From NCBI GenBank assembly GCA_937960625.1, contig CALGPD010000191.1, positions 1-10,333 on the forward strand: a stretch of 10,333 nt of DNA, read 5' to 3'. A program made the translations under genes and the position numbers. Of the stretch, positions 1 through 6,502 are shown piece after piece. Source of the stretch: an uncultured Spirochaetia bacterium. GTDB lineage: Bacteria; Spirochaetota; CALGPD01. The notes beneath the pieces are model-generated. The model was not told the DNA's origin, did no database searches, and saw only the letters and a list, made by a program, of their open reading frames with translations. Numbering within the stretch: position 1 is the stretch's first letter; each line of letters opens with the position of its first letter.

Positions 1-46
1 GCCGGGTTGTTTGTGTTTGGCTTTTCTTTTGTAGCAAGCATAACGC

Positions 47-76
47 ATTATATCATGGATTGCGTTTTCAAGTCAA
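47..76 (-). promoter_or_regulatory. Sigma70-like promoter pointing out of the window to the left
   Basis: Read on the minus strand, TTGACT (plus 71-76) and a perfect TATAAT (plus 47-52) are separated by 18 bp. Transcription would begin near plus position 40-41. A minus-strand ATG lies at 41-39, so the transcript could be leaderless, or the promoter could drive an RNA or a gene whose start lies beyond the window edge. The match to consensus is good (5/6 and 6/6), and the promoter lies in the GC-richer segment where a chance match is less likely than in the AT-rich DNA around it. Confidence 0.5.
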
Positions 77-147
77 ACTGTTTCTTTAATCCATCCTTAT
101 TGAATCCCTCTCCATCTGTGGGCAACGCCTTCTCTTTCTTACCCACT

Positions 148-165
148 GATTCACAGGATTCACAC
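148..165. repeat. Tandem 9-bp direct repeat (two copies)
   Basis: GATTCACAG at 148-156 is followed directly by GATTCACAC at 157-165, with only the last base differing. On the other strand, about 30-50 bases further left, similar purine-rich words occur (CACAGATGG, GGATTCAATAAGG, GGATGG). Together they look like a degenerate, decayed repeat unit. No function is claimed. Confidence 0.45.
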
Positions 166-174
166 GGGATAGAA

Positions 175-194
175 CCCGGTAACGATAAACCGGG
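175..194. repeat. Small GC-rich inverted repeat
   Basis: CCCGGT (175-180) and ACCGGG (189-194) form a perfect 6-bp stem with an 8-base loop. A competing shorter stem is possible between CGGG (165-168) and CCCG (175-178). No T-tract follows on either strand, so it is not a convincing terminator. It is more likely part of the repeat-like left segment. Confidence 0.4.
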
Positions 195-300
195 GGATTT
201 CAACCGGAAAGCGTACTTAAGCCATAAAAATATAAAAACCTGATTTATAAAGAATACTTATGCTAATCTAAAATGAAATTACAATCATGTTTATAGAAAA

Positions 301-327
301 TTGACTTTTTCTTCTTTTTATTATATT
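301..327 (+). promoter_or_regulatory. Candidate promoter for xseA
   Basis: TTGACT (301-306) and TATATT (322-327) are separated by a 15-bp T-rich spacer, which is shorter than the ideal 17. The expected transcription start is near 334, only a few bases before the xseA ATG at 340, and no Shine-Dalgarno sequence is visible. If the promoter is real, the message would be nearly leaderless. The surrounding DNA is so AT-rich that the -10 match could be chance. Confidence 0.35.
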
Positions 328-339
328 GTGTAATATACC

Positions 340-1542
340 ATGGAAAAAAATATACTTTCAATTTCCCAGCTCACCCGTTCCATAAAAATGCATATTGAAA
401 ACAATTTTTTCGATGTATGGATTACCGGGGAAATATCTAATTTAAAAACGAATAAAAACGGACACTCGTTTTTCTCGTTAAAAGATGAAGGCGCTGTAAT
501 TAACGCGGTTATTTGGCGCAACCTTCAACATCAGATTAAATATGATATAGAAAACGGCTTAAAAATCGTAGCTCACGGCAGAATCAACCTGTATGAAAAA
601 GGCGGTAATTATAATATTATTATTGATTACCTTGAACCGGAAGGTATGGGGGATTTAATGCTTGAGTTTTTAAAACTCAAGGAAAAACTAAAACAAGCGG
701 GTTATTTTGACGAGCAGCAGAAAAAAATCATCCCGGATTTCCCGGGCACGGTAGGAATTGTAACCTCCCCTACAGGAGCAGCGCTAAGGGATATTTTAAA
801 CGTTATGAACCGCAGGTTTTCAAACGTAAACGTAATAGTATATCCCGCAAGGGTTCAGGGAGATAAAGCTGCGGGGGAAATAGCTGATATGATAAAAATA
901 GCCAACGATTTAAAACAGGTTGATGTTTTAATCGTAAGCAGAGGCGGAGGCAGTTATGAAGATTTATGGGCGTTTAATGAAATGCCCGTTGCGGATGCCA
1001 TATTTAATTCAGAACTCCCTGTTATTAGCGCGGTAGGGCATGAGGTTGATGTAACTATTTCTGATTATGTAGCAGATTTGAGAATGCCCACACCCTCAGC
1101 AGCAGCGGAAATCGTTGTCGGAAGTAAGGAAGAAATTAAAACGAGGTTAAACGCGATTTCCTCCCGTATTCAAAATTACATATCATCTTTTATAAATTTT
1201 TATAAGGAAAAGACGAAACGTTTTGCTGAAGAAAATTTTGGAAGTAAAATAAACCGTATTTTGGAAAAAAACAAATTTTTATTAACTGATATTGATTCCA
1301 GAATGTTAAAATATATGGAAGAAATTAATAATTTGAAAAAAAATAAATTTTTAGTTTTAACGGAAAAACTCGGGGTATTAAACCCTTTATCAACTTTATC
1401 CAGAGGATATAGTATAACGTATAAAGTTAACGGTCAGAAAAAAATAATTAAATCTTCCCGGGATTTAAAAATCGATGATAAAGTTAGAATTAAATTCCAT
1501 GAAGGGGAATCAATTTGCAAAGTGGAAAAAGTAAATGAATAA
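340..1542 (+). CDS. xseA: Exodeoxyribonuclease VII large subunit (XseA)
   Basis: This is the catalytic subunit of exonuclease VII, a cytoplasmic enzyme that degrades single-stranded DNA from both ends and acts in repair and recombination with the small subunit XseB. The N-terminal OB fold (about 1-100) includes the signature VWITGEISNLK followed by GHSFFSLKD. The catalytic domain carries GIVTSPTGAALRDIL (139-153), RGGGSYEDLWAFN (201-213), then VGHEVDVTISDYVADLR (232-248) leading into PTPSAAAE. A charged helical segment follows (about 265-345), and the C-terminus has NPLSTLSRGYSI (348-359). At 400 aa it is shorter than the 456-aa E. coli protein, mainly in the helical region. The start at 340 puts family motifs at the usual distance from the N-terminus, although no ribosome binding site precedes it. 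No xseB is present in the window; the next gene overlaps by 8 nt and is a hydrolase. Confidence 0.97.
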   Translation: MEKNILSISQLTRSIKMHIENNFFDVWITGEISNLKTNKNGHSFFSLKDEGAVINAVIWRNLQHQIKYDIENGLKIVAHGRINLYEKGGNYNIIIDYLEPEGMGDLMLEFLKLKEKLKQAGYFDEQQKKIIPDFPGTVGIVTSPTGAALRDILNVMNRRFSNVNVIVYPARVQGDKAAGEIADMIKIANDLKQVDVLIVSRGGGSYEDLWAFNEMPVADAIFNSELPVISAVGHEVDVTISDYVADLRMPTPSAAAEIVVGSKEEIKTRLNAISSRIQNYISSFINFYKEKTKRFAEENFGSKINRILEKNKFLLTDIDSRMLKYMEEINNLKKNKFLVLTEKLGVLNPLSTLSRGYSITYKVNGQKKIIKSSRDLKIDDKVRIKFHEGESICKVEKVNE

Positions 1543-2269
1543 AAAATTCTTTATAAAATCAGCAGAAAACGTAAAACTAAGTTCAATTTTTAATTATTCA
1601 AAAACCAAATCCGATAAGGCAATGATATTTTGTCATGGTATGCTTAGCGGCAAAGAAGGGATAAAAGCGAAGTTTCTCTGCAATAATATTGTTAAACACG
1701 GTTGGAATACTATAAGATTTGATTTCAGGTATAGAGGAGAGTCTACTGAAAAATTTGAAAATATTACGTTGTCAGGTGAAGTTGAAGATTTAAAAGCGGT
1801 TTATGATTATTTAATAACCGAAGGCATAAAAGAAATAGCAATAATCGGATCCAGTCTGGGAGGCACAGTTTCTGCAATTGCCTGCCCTGATTTAAATTTG
1901 GTCTCCAAACTCGTTTTAATTTCAAGCCCGTTTAAATTTGAAAAATTGCTATTACAATGGTTTACTGAAAAACAAATCAAGGAATTTCAGGAAGCCGGGT
2001 TTGCGGAATTTGGCGGCAACAAAATAAACCACAGTTTTTTAACGGATATAAAAAGCTATGATTTCAATCACGTTCTTGAGTCAATTAAATGCCCGGTTCT
2101 TTTATTTCACGGTACAAATGACAAAGTCGTTCCTATTGAAAACTCTATATATTCAAATGATATTTTAAAAAACGTATATTCTTATAAAACAATACAAGGC
2201 GGGGATCACAGGCTCAATGATCATATTAATGAAATCTTTCCACTAATTATTGATTTCTTAAATAGTTAA
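1535..2269 (+). CDS. Alpha/beta hydrolase, serine aminopeptidase/esterase-like
   Basis: This is a cytoplasmic serine hydrolase of the alpha/beta fold, 244 aa with no signal peptide; the substrate is unknown. The oxyanion-hole region is HG at 34-35 (FCHGMLSGKEG). The nucleophile elbow GSSLGG (105-110) puts the catalytic Ser at 107. The likely acid is Asp196 in HGTNDKVVP and the base His225 in GGDHRLND, so the triad is complete and in canonical order. The arrangement fits the Hydrolase_4/peptidase S33 branch, whose members include esterases and acyl or peptide hydrolases. The ATG lies inside the end of xseA (ATGAATAA overlap of 8 nt), with a weak GGA about 8 nt upstream, so translation is probably coupled to xseA. 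I see no functional link to exonuclease VII beyond shared transcription. Confidence 0.88.
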   Translation: MNKKFFIKSAENVKLSSIFNYSKTKSDKAMIFCHGMLSGKEGIKAKFLCNNIVKHGWNTIRFDFRYRGESTEKFENITLSGEVEDLKAVYDYLITEGIKEIAIIGSSLGGTVSAIACPDLNLVSKLVLISSPFKFEKLLLQWFTEKQIKEFQEAGFAEFGGNKINHSFLTDIKSYDFNHVLESIKCPVLLFHGTNDKVVPIENSIYSNDILKNVYSYKTIQGGDHRLNDHINEIFPLIIDFLNS

Positions 2270-2318
2270 TTTGCGCGTAAAAATTGTTATAACCAATATT
2301 ATTTATTAAATTTTTATT

Positions 2319-3035
2319 ATGATAAAAAATAGCGTATTCTTTAAGCAAAAACCCTTAGCCGTGTTTCTATTATTTTTTATTTTTATTGGTATTCACAAGC
2401 TAAATGCTAAAAACATAAACAAAGAAATTCAATCATACAAAATCGCGTTGGTTAATGCAGTAAAGTTAGCCAGGAAAAAAAGCCTTAGTTCGGTTTATAA
2501 ATCCATTCAATTTTTGGAACAAATTATCGATAAAACCAAATCAAAAGCAAACTCAAAGTTTATTGAAGTTAACTTATTCGCCAGGCAGGTTGTGGCCGGG
2601 ATATATTTGCACCGGTTAAAAAAATGGAAAAACGCTGCTGCTCATTATGGAATTATAATTAAACATGGTTTTTTTCAAAAAAATGCGCCAAATGTTGTTA
2701 AATGGCTTGTTTATGAAGGCAACGGTATTGCATATTTTGTGGGAAAAAAATATAAATCAGCTTTAAGCAATTTCTTTAAATCATACAAAGTGGCAAAAAA
2801 AATAATCAAAGTAAAAAAAGGAAAAGGTAAAAGTTCTCTTTGCTCAACAGCGTATAATATTGCAGCTATATACGCAACGTTAAAAAATGCTAAAAAAACG
2901 GCAAAATATATAAAGATATCATTAAGGAATACAATAAACACAAGACACAAACAGATAATAAAATTCCAAATAAGAAAAGACAAAGCATTTAAACACGTAA
3001 TAAAAAGCAAACTAATAGTTAAACTTATTAAATAA
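2319..3035 (+). CDS. Exported TPR-like helical repeat protein
   Basis: This is a 238-aa, strongly basic protein of unknown function. Residues 1-30 look like a Sec signal peptide: Lys residues, a hydrophobic core (AVFLLFFIFIGI), then LNA with probable cleavage after Ala30. The mature part is helical with loosely TPR-like pairs at about 40-75, 85-120, 130-165 and 175-205. The C-terminus, from YNIAAIYATLKNAKKTAKYI (179-198) to RKDKAFKHVI (219-228), follows the pattern common at the end of many TPR proteins (YNlAciYAllgd..kA..yL, then a D..F..l.. tail). It is therefore probably a divergent periplasmic TPR scaffold. The start at 2319 has no clear ribosome binding site but yields a complete signal peptide. 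It lies 49 nt after the hydrolase gene and may be cotranscribed or have its own promoter. Confidence 0.75.
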   Translation: MIKNSVFFKQKPLAVFLLFFIFIGIHKLNAKNINKEIQSYKIALVNAVKLARKKSLSSVYKSIQFLEQIIDKTKSKANSKFIEVNLFARQVVAGIYLHRLKKWKNAAAHYGIIIKHGFFQKNAPNVVKWLVYEGNGIAYFVGKKYKSALSNFFKSYKVAKKIIKVKKGKGKSSLCSTAYNIAAIYATLKNAKKTAKYIKISLRNTINTRHKQIIKFQIRKDKAFKHVIKSKLIVKLIK

Positions 3036-3043
3036 CTTTTTTG

Positions 3044-3072
3044 TTGACGAGAAAACGTAAAAATACTAATAT
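3044..3072 (+). promoter_or_regulatory. Candidate promoter for the 77-aa protein and TPR gene
   Basis: TTGACG (3044-3049) and TAATAT (3067-3072) are separated by exactly 17 bp in the 107-base gap before the small gene. An overlapping TATAAA (3070-3075) is an alternative -10 with a 20-bp spacer. Transcription from the first would give an AT-rich leader of roughly 60 bases, ending in the GGAGA ribosome binding site at 3128-3132. The -35 is a good match (5/6) and the -10 a fair one (4/6). Confidence 0.45.
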
Positions 3073-3142
3073 AAAAAGAATAGTAAAAATATTATTTTAA
3101 ATTTAATATACCTTCAATAAAAAATACGGAGAATCATTAAAA

Positions 3143-3376
3143 ATGGATTATGAGTTCAGTGAAGCGCAAAAAATGCTTAACAAAGTGCTTAAAGATTCCT
3201 TCAAGATTAGGCATCCGGAAAAAATCGCTTTTATAGATAAAATAATATTATGGCTGTATGTAGAAACTAAAAAAAATTATACAATAGAAGAATGCGAAGA
3301 AGGTATCTCGGTTAACAAGGCGAAAAACGGAAAACGGCTTTATTTTTTTAAAAACCCTGAAATAAAAATGGATTAA
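3143..3376 (+). CDS. Small hypothetical protein, 77 aa
   Basis: I do not recognise this protein. It is a soluble, mixed-charge 77-residue product with no signal peptide or membrane span. The first half (about 4-45) is predicted helical by eye, with KMLNKVLKDSF and FIDKIILWLYVETKK giving an amphipathic pattern. The second half, with IEECEEGISVNK and GKRLYFFKN, looks like short strands. It has a real-gene setting: a promoter upstream, GGAGA (3128-3132) about 11 nt before the ATG, and only 5 nt between its stop and the next start. The ribosome binding site for the next gene (GGA at 3370-3372) lies within its last two codons, so the two are probably translationally coupled. It may be a partner or chaperone-like accessory of the downstream TPR protein, which is inference from position only. 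Confidence 0.75.
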   Translation: MDYEFSEAQKMLNKVLKDSFKIRHPEKIAFIDKIILWLYVETKKNYTIEECEEGISVNKAKNGKRLYFFKNPEIKMD

Positions 3377-3381
3377 TATTT

Positions 3382-4851
3382 ATGAGCAATGAAAAAATAT
3401 CTTTTGAGATTCTCGACGCTGAACCTCATCAGTGTGAATATATATCTTTTGAAATAAAAAGTGATACGGAATTTATAAAAAATTGCTATGTTAGGCTTGT
3501 AAAAAGAATATCAAATTCTGATACAAAAACAGAAGGAGGGGAAGAAACTCTGGCATTAATTCCAATAAACGCTCCGAGGATATACGATATACCCATACCT
3601 TTAAGCTGGCCGGTAAGCTTTGAAAGTGAAGTGGAATACGCATTGGAATTAGAACTAGAAGGAGAAATCTTATTTTCAGAAGAACTTTTTATCGTTGCTC
3701 CTGTATTCATATATGATTTTATCTATACAATTGAACATTTTTATCTATTCTCGGAACGCGTTATATATTCAGATTTAAAAACAGAAAAAAGTGTATGCTG
3801 GGTTGAGTTTGAATTCGAAGGGGATTCTGACAAAGTTGATTTAATGATGGCTTTTAATTATGAAAATAATATCAAAGTTATGGTTTGCATCGCTCCCGGA
3901 GGAGTAAGTGCTGAAAACCCATGGCAAAAAGAACACTTTGAAGTTGACTATATAGACTTTTCAAACATTTATATCAAACGTAAAATGGATGAAATACTGG
4001 AAAAATATGCTGAAGGTTACGATGTTTTTCCAAATGATATTGAAAACGATGTTGAAGAAGTTTATATAATGATTGAAGAAGCTAACGAAAAAATGTTCGG
4101 AGGGGATTACGATACTGCTTTTAAACTCTTAAAGCAAGCTAAAGAAATTAAAGAGCTTCCGGATATATACTTTGAACTTGGTAAATGTAAAATAGATTCC
4201 AATTATCCCCTTGAAACGTGTATTAATGATTTTCAGACAGCAAATCAAATGGACCCGGAAGCATTTCCGTTGTTTGACAGTTTCTTATACATTATTGAAA
4301 GCTACGCTGCCAGAGGCTTGCATGAAAATGCTTATGAAATTTCCAAGCAGGCTATTGATTACAGCGAGGAAAGCGCGGATGATTATTTTCAAGTGGCAAT
4401 GATTTTTAAAACATTTAATTTTACTGAAACCGCAATTGAATATTTTAATAAAGCCCTTTCAATTGATAATACCAACCCTATGTTTTTTAAAGAAATGGGG
4501 GACTGCTATTTTAATAACGGAGATTTATCCGGAGCAGAAAAATTCTTTGAACAAGCTTATGAACTTGAAGCGGGTGACCCGGAAGTAGAAGCAACGACCT
4601 TACTTGCCTCTGTAAAATTTCAAGCCGGAGATATAACTAAAGCACAGGAACTTGCATGGGAAGCTCTTCACACAGCAGGGGCTTTCATGGTTTGCGGTAT
4701 GAATATAAGCAATCCTGATTTTATTAATATCTTCGATGACAAATTATGGAGTGCTTACATTAAAAAATTTCCTGAAATGCAGGATGTTAAAGACGGCAAA
4801 GAAGTCTTTTTTGGAGAAGAATTTCCCTTTTCTAACGGTTTTTTTGTCTAA
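3382..4851 (+). CDS. Cytoplasmic acidic tetratricopeptide-repeat protein
   Basis: This is a 489-aa acidic protein without a signal peptide. Residues 1-200 are rich in alternating hydrophobic residues typical of beta strands (for example LELELEGEILFSEELFIVAP at 88-107) and belong to no family I can name. From about 225 to 430 there are TPR-type helix pairs: 227-258, 261-292, 297-330, and the two clearest at 333-366 (AIEYFNKALSIDNTNP) and 367-400 (GDCYFNNGDLSGAEKFFEQA). A further pair lies at about 401-430. The last 60 residues are non-repeat and end in an aromatic FSNGFFV tail. TPRs normally bind partner proteins, so a scaffold or adaptor role is likely, but the partner is unknown. It sits 5 nt after the 77-aa gene, with a weak GGA ribosome binding site 9 nt before the ATG. 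Confidence 0.85.
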   Translation: MSNEKISFEILDAEPHQCEYISFEIKSDTEFIKNCYVRLVKRISNSDTKTEGGEETLALIPINAPRIYDIPIPLSWPVSFESEVEYALELELEGEILFSEELFIVAPVFIYDFIYTIEHFYLFSERVIYSDLKTEKSVCWVEFEFEGDSDKVDLMMAFNYENNIKVMVCIAPGGVSAENPWQKEHFEVDYIDFSNIYIKRKMDEILEKYAEGYDVFPNDIENDVEEVYIMIEEANEKMFGGDYDTAFKLLKQAKEIKELPDIYFELGKCKIDSNYPLETCINDFQTANQMDPEAFPLFDSFLYIIESYAARGLHENAYEISKQAIDYSEESADDYFQVAMIFKTFNFTETAIEYFNKALSIDNTNPMFFKEMGDCYFNNGDLSGAEKFFEQAYELEAGDPEVEATTLLASVKFQAGDITKAQELAWEALHTAGAFMVCGMNISNPDFINIFDDKLWSAYIKKFPEMQDVKDGKEVFFGEEFPFSNGFFV

Positions 4852-4864
4852 TTTATATAAACAT

Positions 4865-5497
4865 TTAACGCCTTAAAACAAATTTAAATGACCTTACAAC
4901 CTTTAAAACGCCTTTTATTAATCGTTTGTAATCTTTTTCGCGCATAAGCGTTCTTATTATATAAGCCTTGCCTATAACCATAGCGGGTTTCCCTCTTTTC
5001 TCAGAAGGCAAAACAACTTTCCGGTAATAAATATAATACGTTGAATATAAAGTTCCTTCTCTTCTATCATAATATGAAAGAGATAATATCCAGCCTTCAT
5101 TAGCATTTGCCCGGCGTGCCATGGCTCTGGACATTTTTACATCCCTTACTTTGAAATATTGTTCTCCATGCTTGATTTCCTGCTGAGTAAACTCTGCCTC
5201 CAATAATCTTGCAACCCTTTTTGCATCAGGAGAGGTTAAACCTTTATACGTTGCTATCCGTAATTGATTAACACGGTTTTGTGTTTTTAGAACCGCTAAA
5301 TCCTTGAATCTTGACAAACGGGTTTGTTTAATATCTTCAACGAGAAGCCATCCTCTAGAAGGGTATAAAAACTTAAACTTAAATCTTTTGTCGCTGGATG
5401 AATAAGCTTTAGTCATTTGATTTGGCCGGTAAAATTGTGACCCGGATAAAATTACAGCTATCAAAAGGAAAGAAAAAATAAATTTTACGTTCTTCAT
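4865..5497 (-). CDS. Exported basic protein, possibly PsbP/Mog1-like fold
   Basis: This 210-aa protein has a Sec signal peptide: MKNVK, hydrophobic FIFSFLLIAVIL, then SGS, with probable cleavage near residue 20. The mature part is very basic. It opens with a pattern typical of PsbP/DUF1795-type domains, a phenylalanine-rich strand then YP and GW (FKFKFLYPSRGWLL, 39-52). It has central strands around 115-160 (YYDRREGTLYSTYYIYYRK at 142-160) and ends with a helix leading to VRSFKF (201-206), again usual for that fold. The family assignment is by pattern only, and the role is unknown; such domains are often small periplasmic or lipoprotein-associated modules. The start is supported by TAAGGT (plus 5505-5510) about 7 nt upstream. 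Only 13 nt separate its stop from the convergent TPR gene. Confidence 0.72.
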   Translation of the reverse strand: MKNVKFIFSFLLIAVILSGSQFYRPNQMTKAYSSSDKRFKFKFLYPSRGWLLVEDIKQTRLSRFKDLAVLKTQNRVNQLRIATYKGLTSPDAKRVARLLEAEFTQQEIKHGEQYFKVRDVKMSRAMARRANANEGWILSLSYYDRREGTLYSTYYIYYRKVVLPSEKRGKPAMVIGKAYIIRTLMREKDYKRLIKGVLKVVRSFKFVLRR

Positions 5498-5527
5498 AAC
5501 TTTTACCTTATACTTATAGTGAATACT

Positions 5528-5556
5528 ATTTTATTTTAAACACTTTTTATTTTCAA
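5528..5556 (-). promoter_or_regulatory. Candidate promoter for the exported PsbP-like gene
   Basis: On the minus strand, TTGAAA (plus 5551-5556) and TAAAAT (plus 5528-5533) are separated by 17 bp. Both match consensus at 5/6. Expected transcription starts near plus 5521, giving a leader of about 25 bases before the ATG at 5497, with the TAAGGT site inside it. The 105-base gap is extremely AT-rich, so chance agreement is possible. A plus-strand promoter for the divergent patatin gene must also lie here, but I cannot pick one out. Confidence 0.4.
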
Positions 5557-5602
5557 CTTTTTTATTTTCTATTAATAAAAACTGTAAAAAACAGGGGGAA
5601 AA

Positions 5603-6490
5603 ATGAAAAATACAGGATTGGCATTATGCGGAGGAGGCATACTGGGCGCATTTCAAGCAGGTTTTATGTATAACCTTCCTGAGCAAACTGATTTTTCGTG
5701 TGTAAGCGGAGCTTCAATAGGAGCGGTAAATGCATGCTTATTATATAGCGGTAATAAAGAAACCTTAAAAAACTTTTGGTTTAATATTGGAGATGACATG
5801 CCTGATATTACTCCTAGTCTATTCAACCTAAACTCAATGTTTATTTCCGGCGCTAAAAATTTCACACGACCAAGGTCTGATTTCTGGAACCTTTTTCTTG
5901 ACGGCCTACATATAACGGATTGCAGCCCTTTTATTAAATTTATCTCCAAACACGTTGATTTTAATAAGATAAACTCACTTAATTCCCCGATTATATATAT
6001 CAGCGCTACGGATATTCAGAAAGGAACAGATAAACTTTTCACTAACAAAGAAATAAACATTGATAATTTAACAGCGTCTTTTTCAATACCTGAGATTTTT
6101 CCTTTTAAGTACATAGATGATAAAGCATACTGGGATGGAGCTTTTACAAGAAACCCTGCTTTACTGCCAATGCTTGATAATGATATTGACGAAATATGGA
6201 TTGTTAAACTCATTAAGCAACAGGGGGCAATTCCAAAGACTAAAGATGAACTAAGGCTTAGAATGAATGAAATAACGTTTAATAATTCACTCAGGCTTGA
6301 AATCGACTTTATGCGCCGTTTAAACAATTATTGTGACAAAATACCCGGTATGGATAAACATTATAGAAAAATTACGATAAAAACAATTGAACTTGATATG
6401 GAGCTTGAGCCTTATTATCCGTTATATGCTGATAAAAAACTGATCAAACGCTTATGGGATTACGGAGCAAAAAAAGCCATGGATATTTAA
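5603..6490 (+). CDS. Patatin-like phospholipase
   Basis: This is a predicted cytoplasmic acyl hydrolase of the patatin family, which cleaves ester bonds of phospholipids or related lipids with a Ser-Asp dyad; the actual substrate cannot be read from sequence. All three hallmarks are present: the glycine-rich oxyanion loop LCGGGILGAFQAG (8-20), the nucleophile elbow GASIG (36-40, Ser38) and the DGA motif in YWDGAF (Asp178). ASFSIPEIFPFKYID (158-172) is the usual patatin segment before the Asp, and NPALLPM follows it. The protein is 295 aa and has no signal peptide, membrane span or cNMP-binding extension, so it resembles short single-domain bacterial patatins. GGGGG (5594-5598) lies 4 nt before the ATG as ribosome binding site. 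It diverges from the PsbP-like gene and overlaps the end of bioD by 4 nt. Confidence 0.93.
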   Translation: MKNTGLALCGGGILGAFQAGFMYNLPEQTDFSCVSGASIGAVNACLLYSGNKETLKNFWFNIGDDMPDITPSLFNLNSMFISGAKNFTRPRSDFWNLFLDGLHITDCSPFIKFISKHVDFNKINSLNSPIIYISATDIQKGTDKLFTNKEINIDNLTASFSIPEIFPFKYIDDKAYWDGAFTRNPALLPMLDNDIDEIWIVKLIKQQGAIPKTKDELRLRMNEITFNNSLRLEIDFMRRLNNYCDKIPGMDKHYRKITIKTIELDMELEPYYPLYADKKLIKRLWDYGAKKAMDI

Positions 6491-6502
6491 AAATCAAATA
6501 TC
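6482..6502. repeat. AT-rich inverted repeat at the convergent patatin/bioD junction
   Basis: GATATTT (6482-6488) and AAATATC (6496-6502) form a perfect 7-bp stem with a 7-base loop, spanning the overlapping stop codons of the two convergent genes. It could fold in both transcripts, but it is AT-only apart from one closing G-C pair, and no clean T-tract follows. Calling it a bidirectional terminator would be speculative. Confidence 0.25.

Larger units (their letters stand above)
1..339. other. Gene-free left end with GC-richer repeat-bearing segment
   Basis: I see no convincing gene here. By hand count, positions 1-240 are about 42% G+C and 241-340 about 19%, a sharp step in composition. The first part carries a tandem 9-base repeat (GATTCACAG then GATTCACAC, 148-165) and a 6-bp inverted repeat with an 8-base loop (CCCGGT 175-180, ACCGGG 189-194). 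The plus strand is open from 7 to 243, but that frame starts with TTG, has no ribosome binding site and gives a peptide with no recognisable motif. The GATTCACAG/CACAGAT-like pattern resembles degenerate dispersed intergenic repeats found in many environmental genomes. That likeness is from memory and has not been tested. The last 100 bases are plain AT-rich leader for xseA. Confidence 0.6.

Noticed and set aside
7..243. Open frame of 78 codons on the plus strand at the left end
   Set aside because: It starts with TTG, has no ribosome binding site, shows no recognisable motif and coincides with the GC-richer repeat-bearing segment. A strong promoter signal on the other strand lies inside it.
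2711..3010. Minus-strand 99-codon frame inside the exported TPR-like gene
   Set aside because: It is antisense to a gene with a good signal peptide and repeat pattern. Its Phe/Ile-rich peptide is what the reverse complement of Lys/Asn-rich AT codons produces.
3017..3043. Possible terminator after the exported TPR-like gene (AGTTA/TAACT stem followed by a T-run)
   Set aside because: The stem is only 5 bp with one G-C pair and an 11-base loop, and it overlaps the stop codon. In DNA this AT-rich such a match is expected by chance.
4852..4861. TTTATATAAA palindrome between the convergent TPR and PsbP-like genes as a bidirectional terminator
   Set aside because: It is a pure A/T 10-bp palindrome with no loop and no G-C stem, so it would not form a stable hairpin.
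5582..5594. CTGT/ACAG hairpin just before the patatin ribosome binding site
   Set aside because: The stem is 4 bp with a 5-base loop, too weak to argue for a translational control element.
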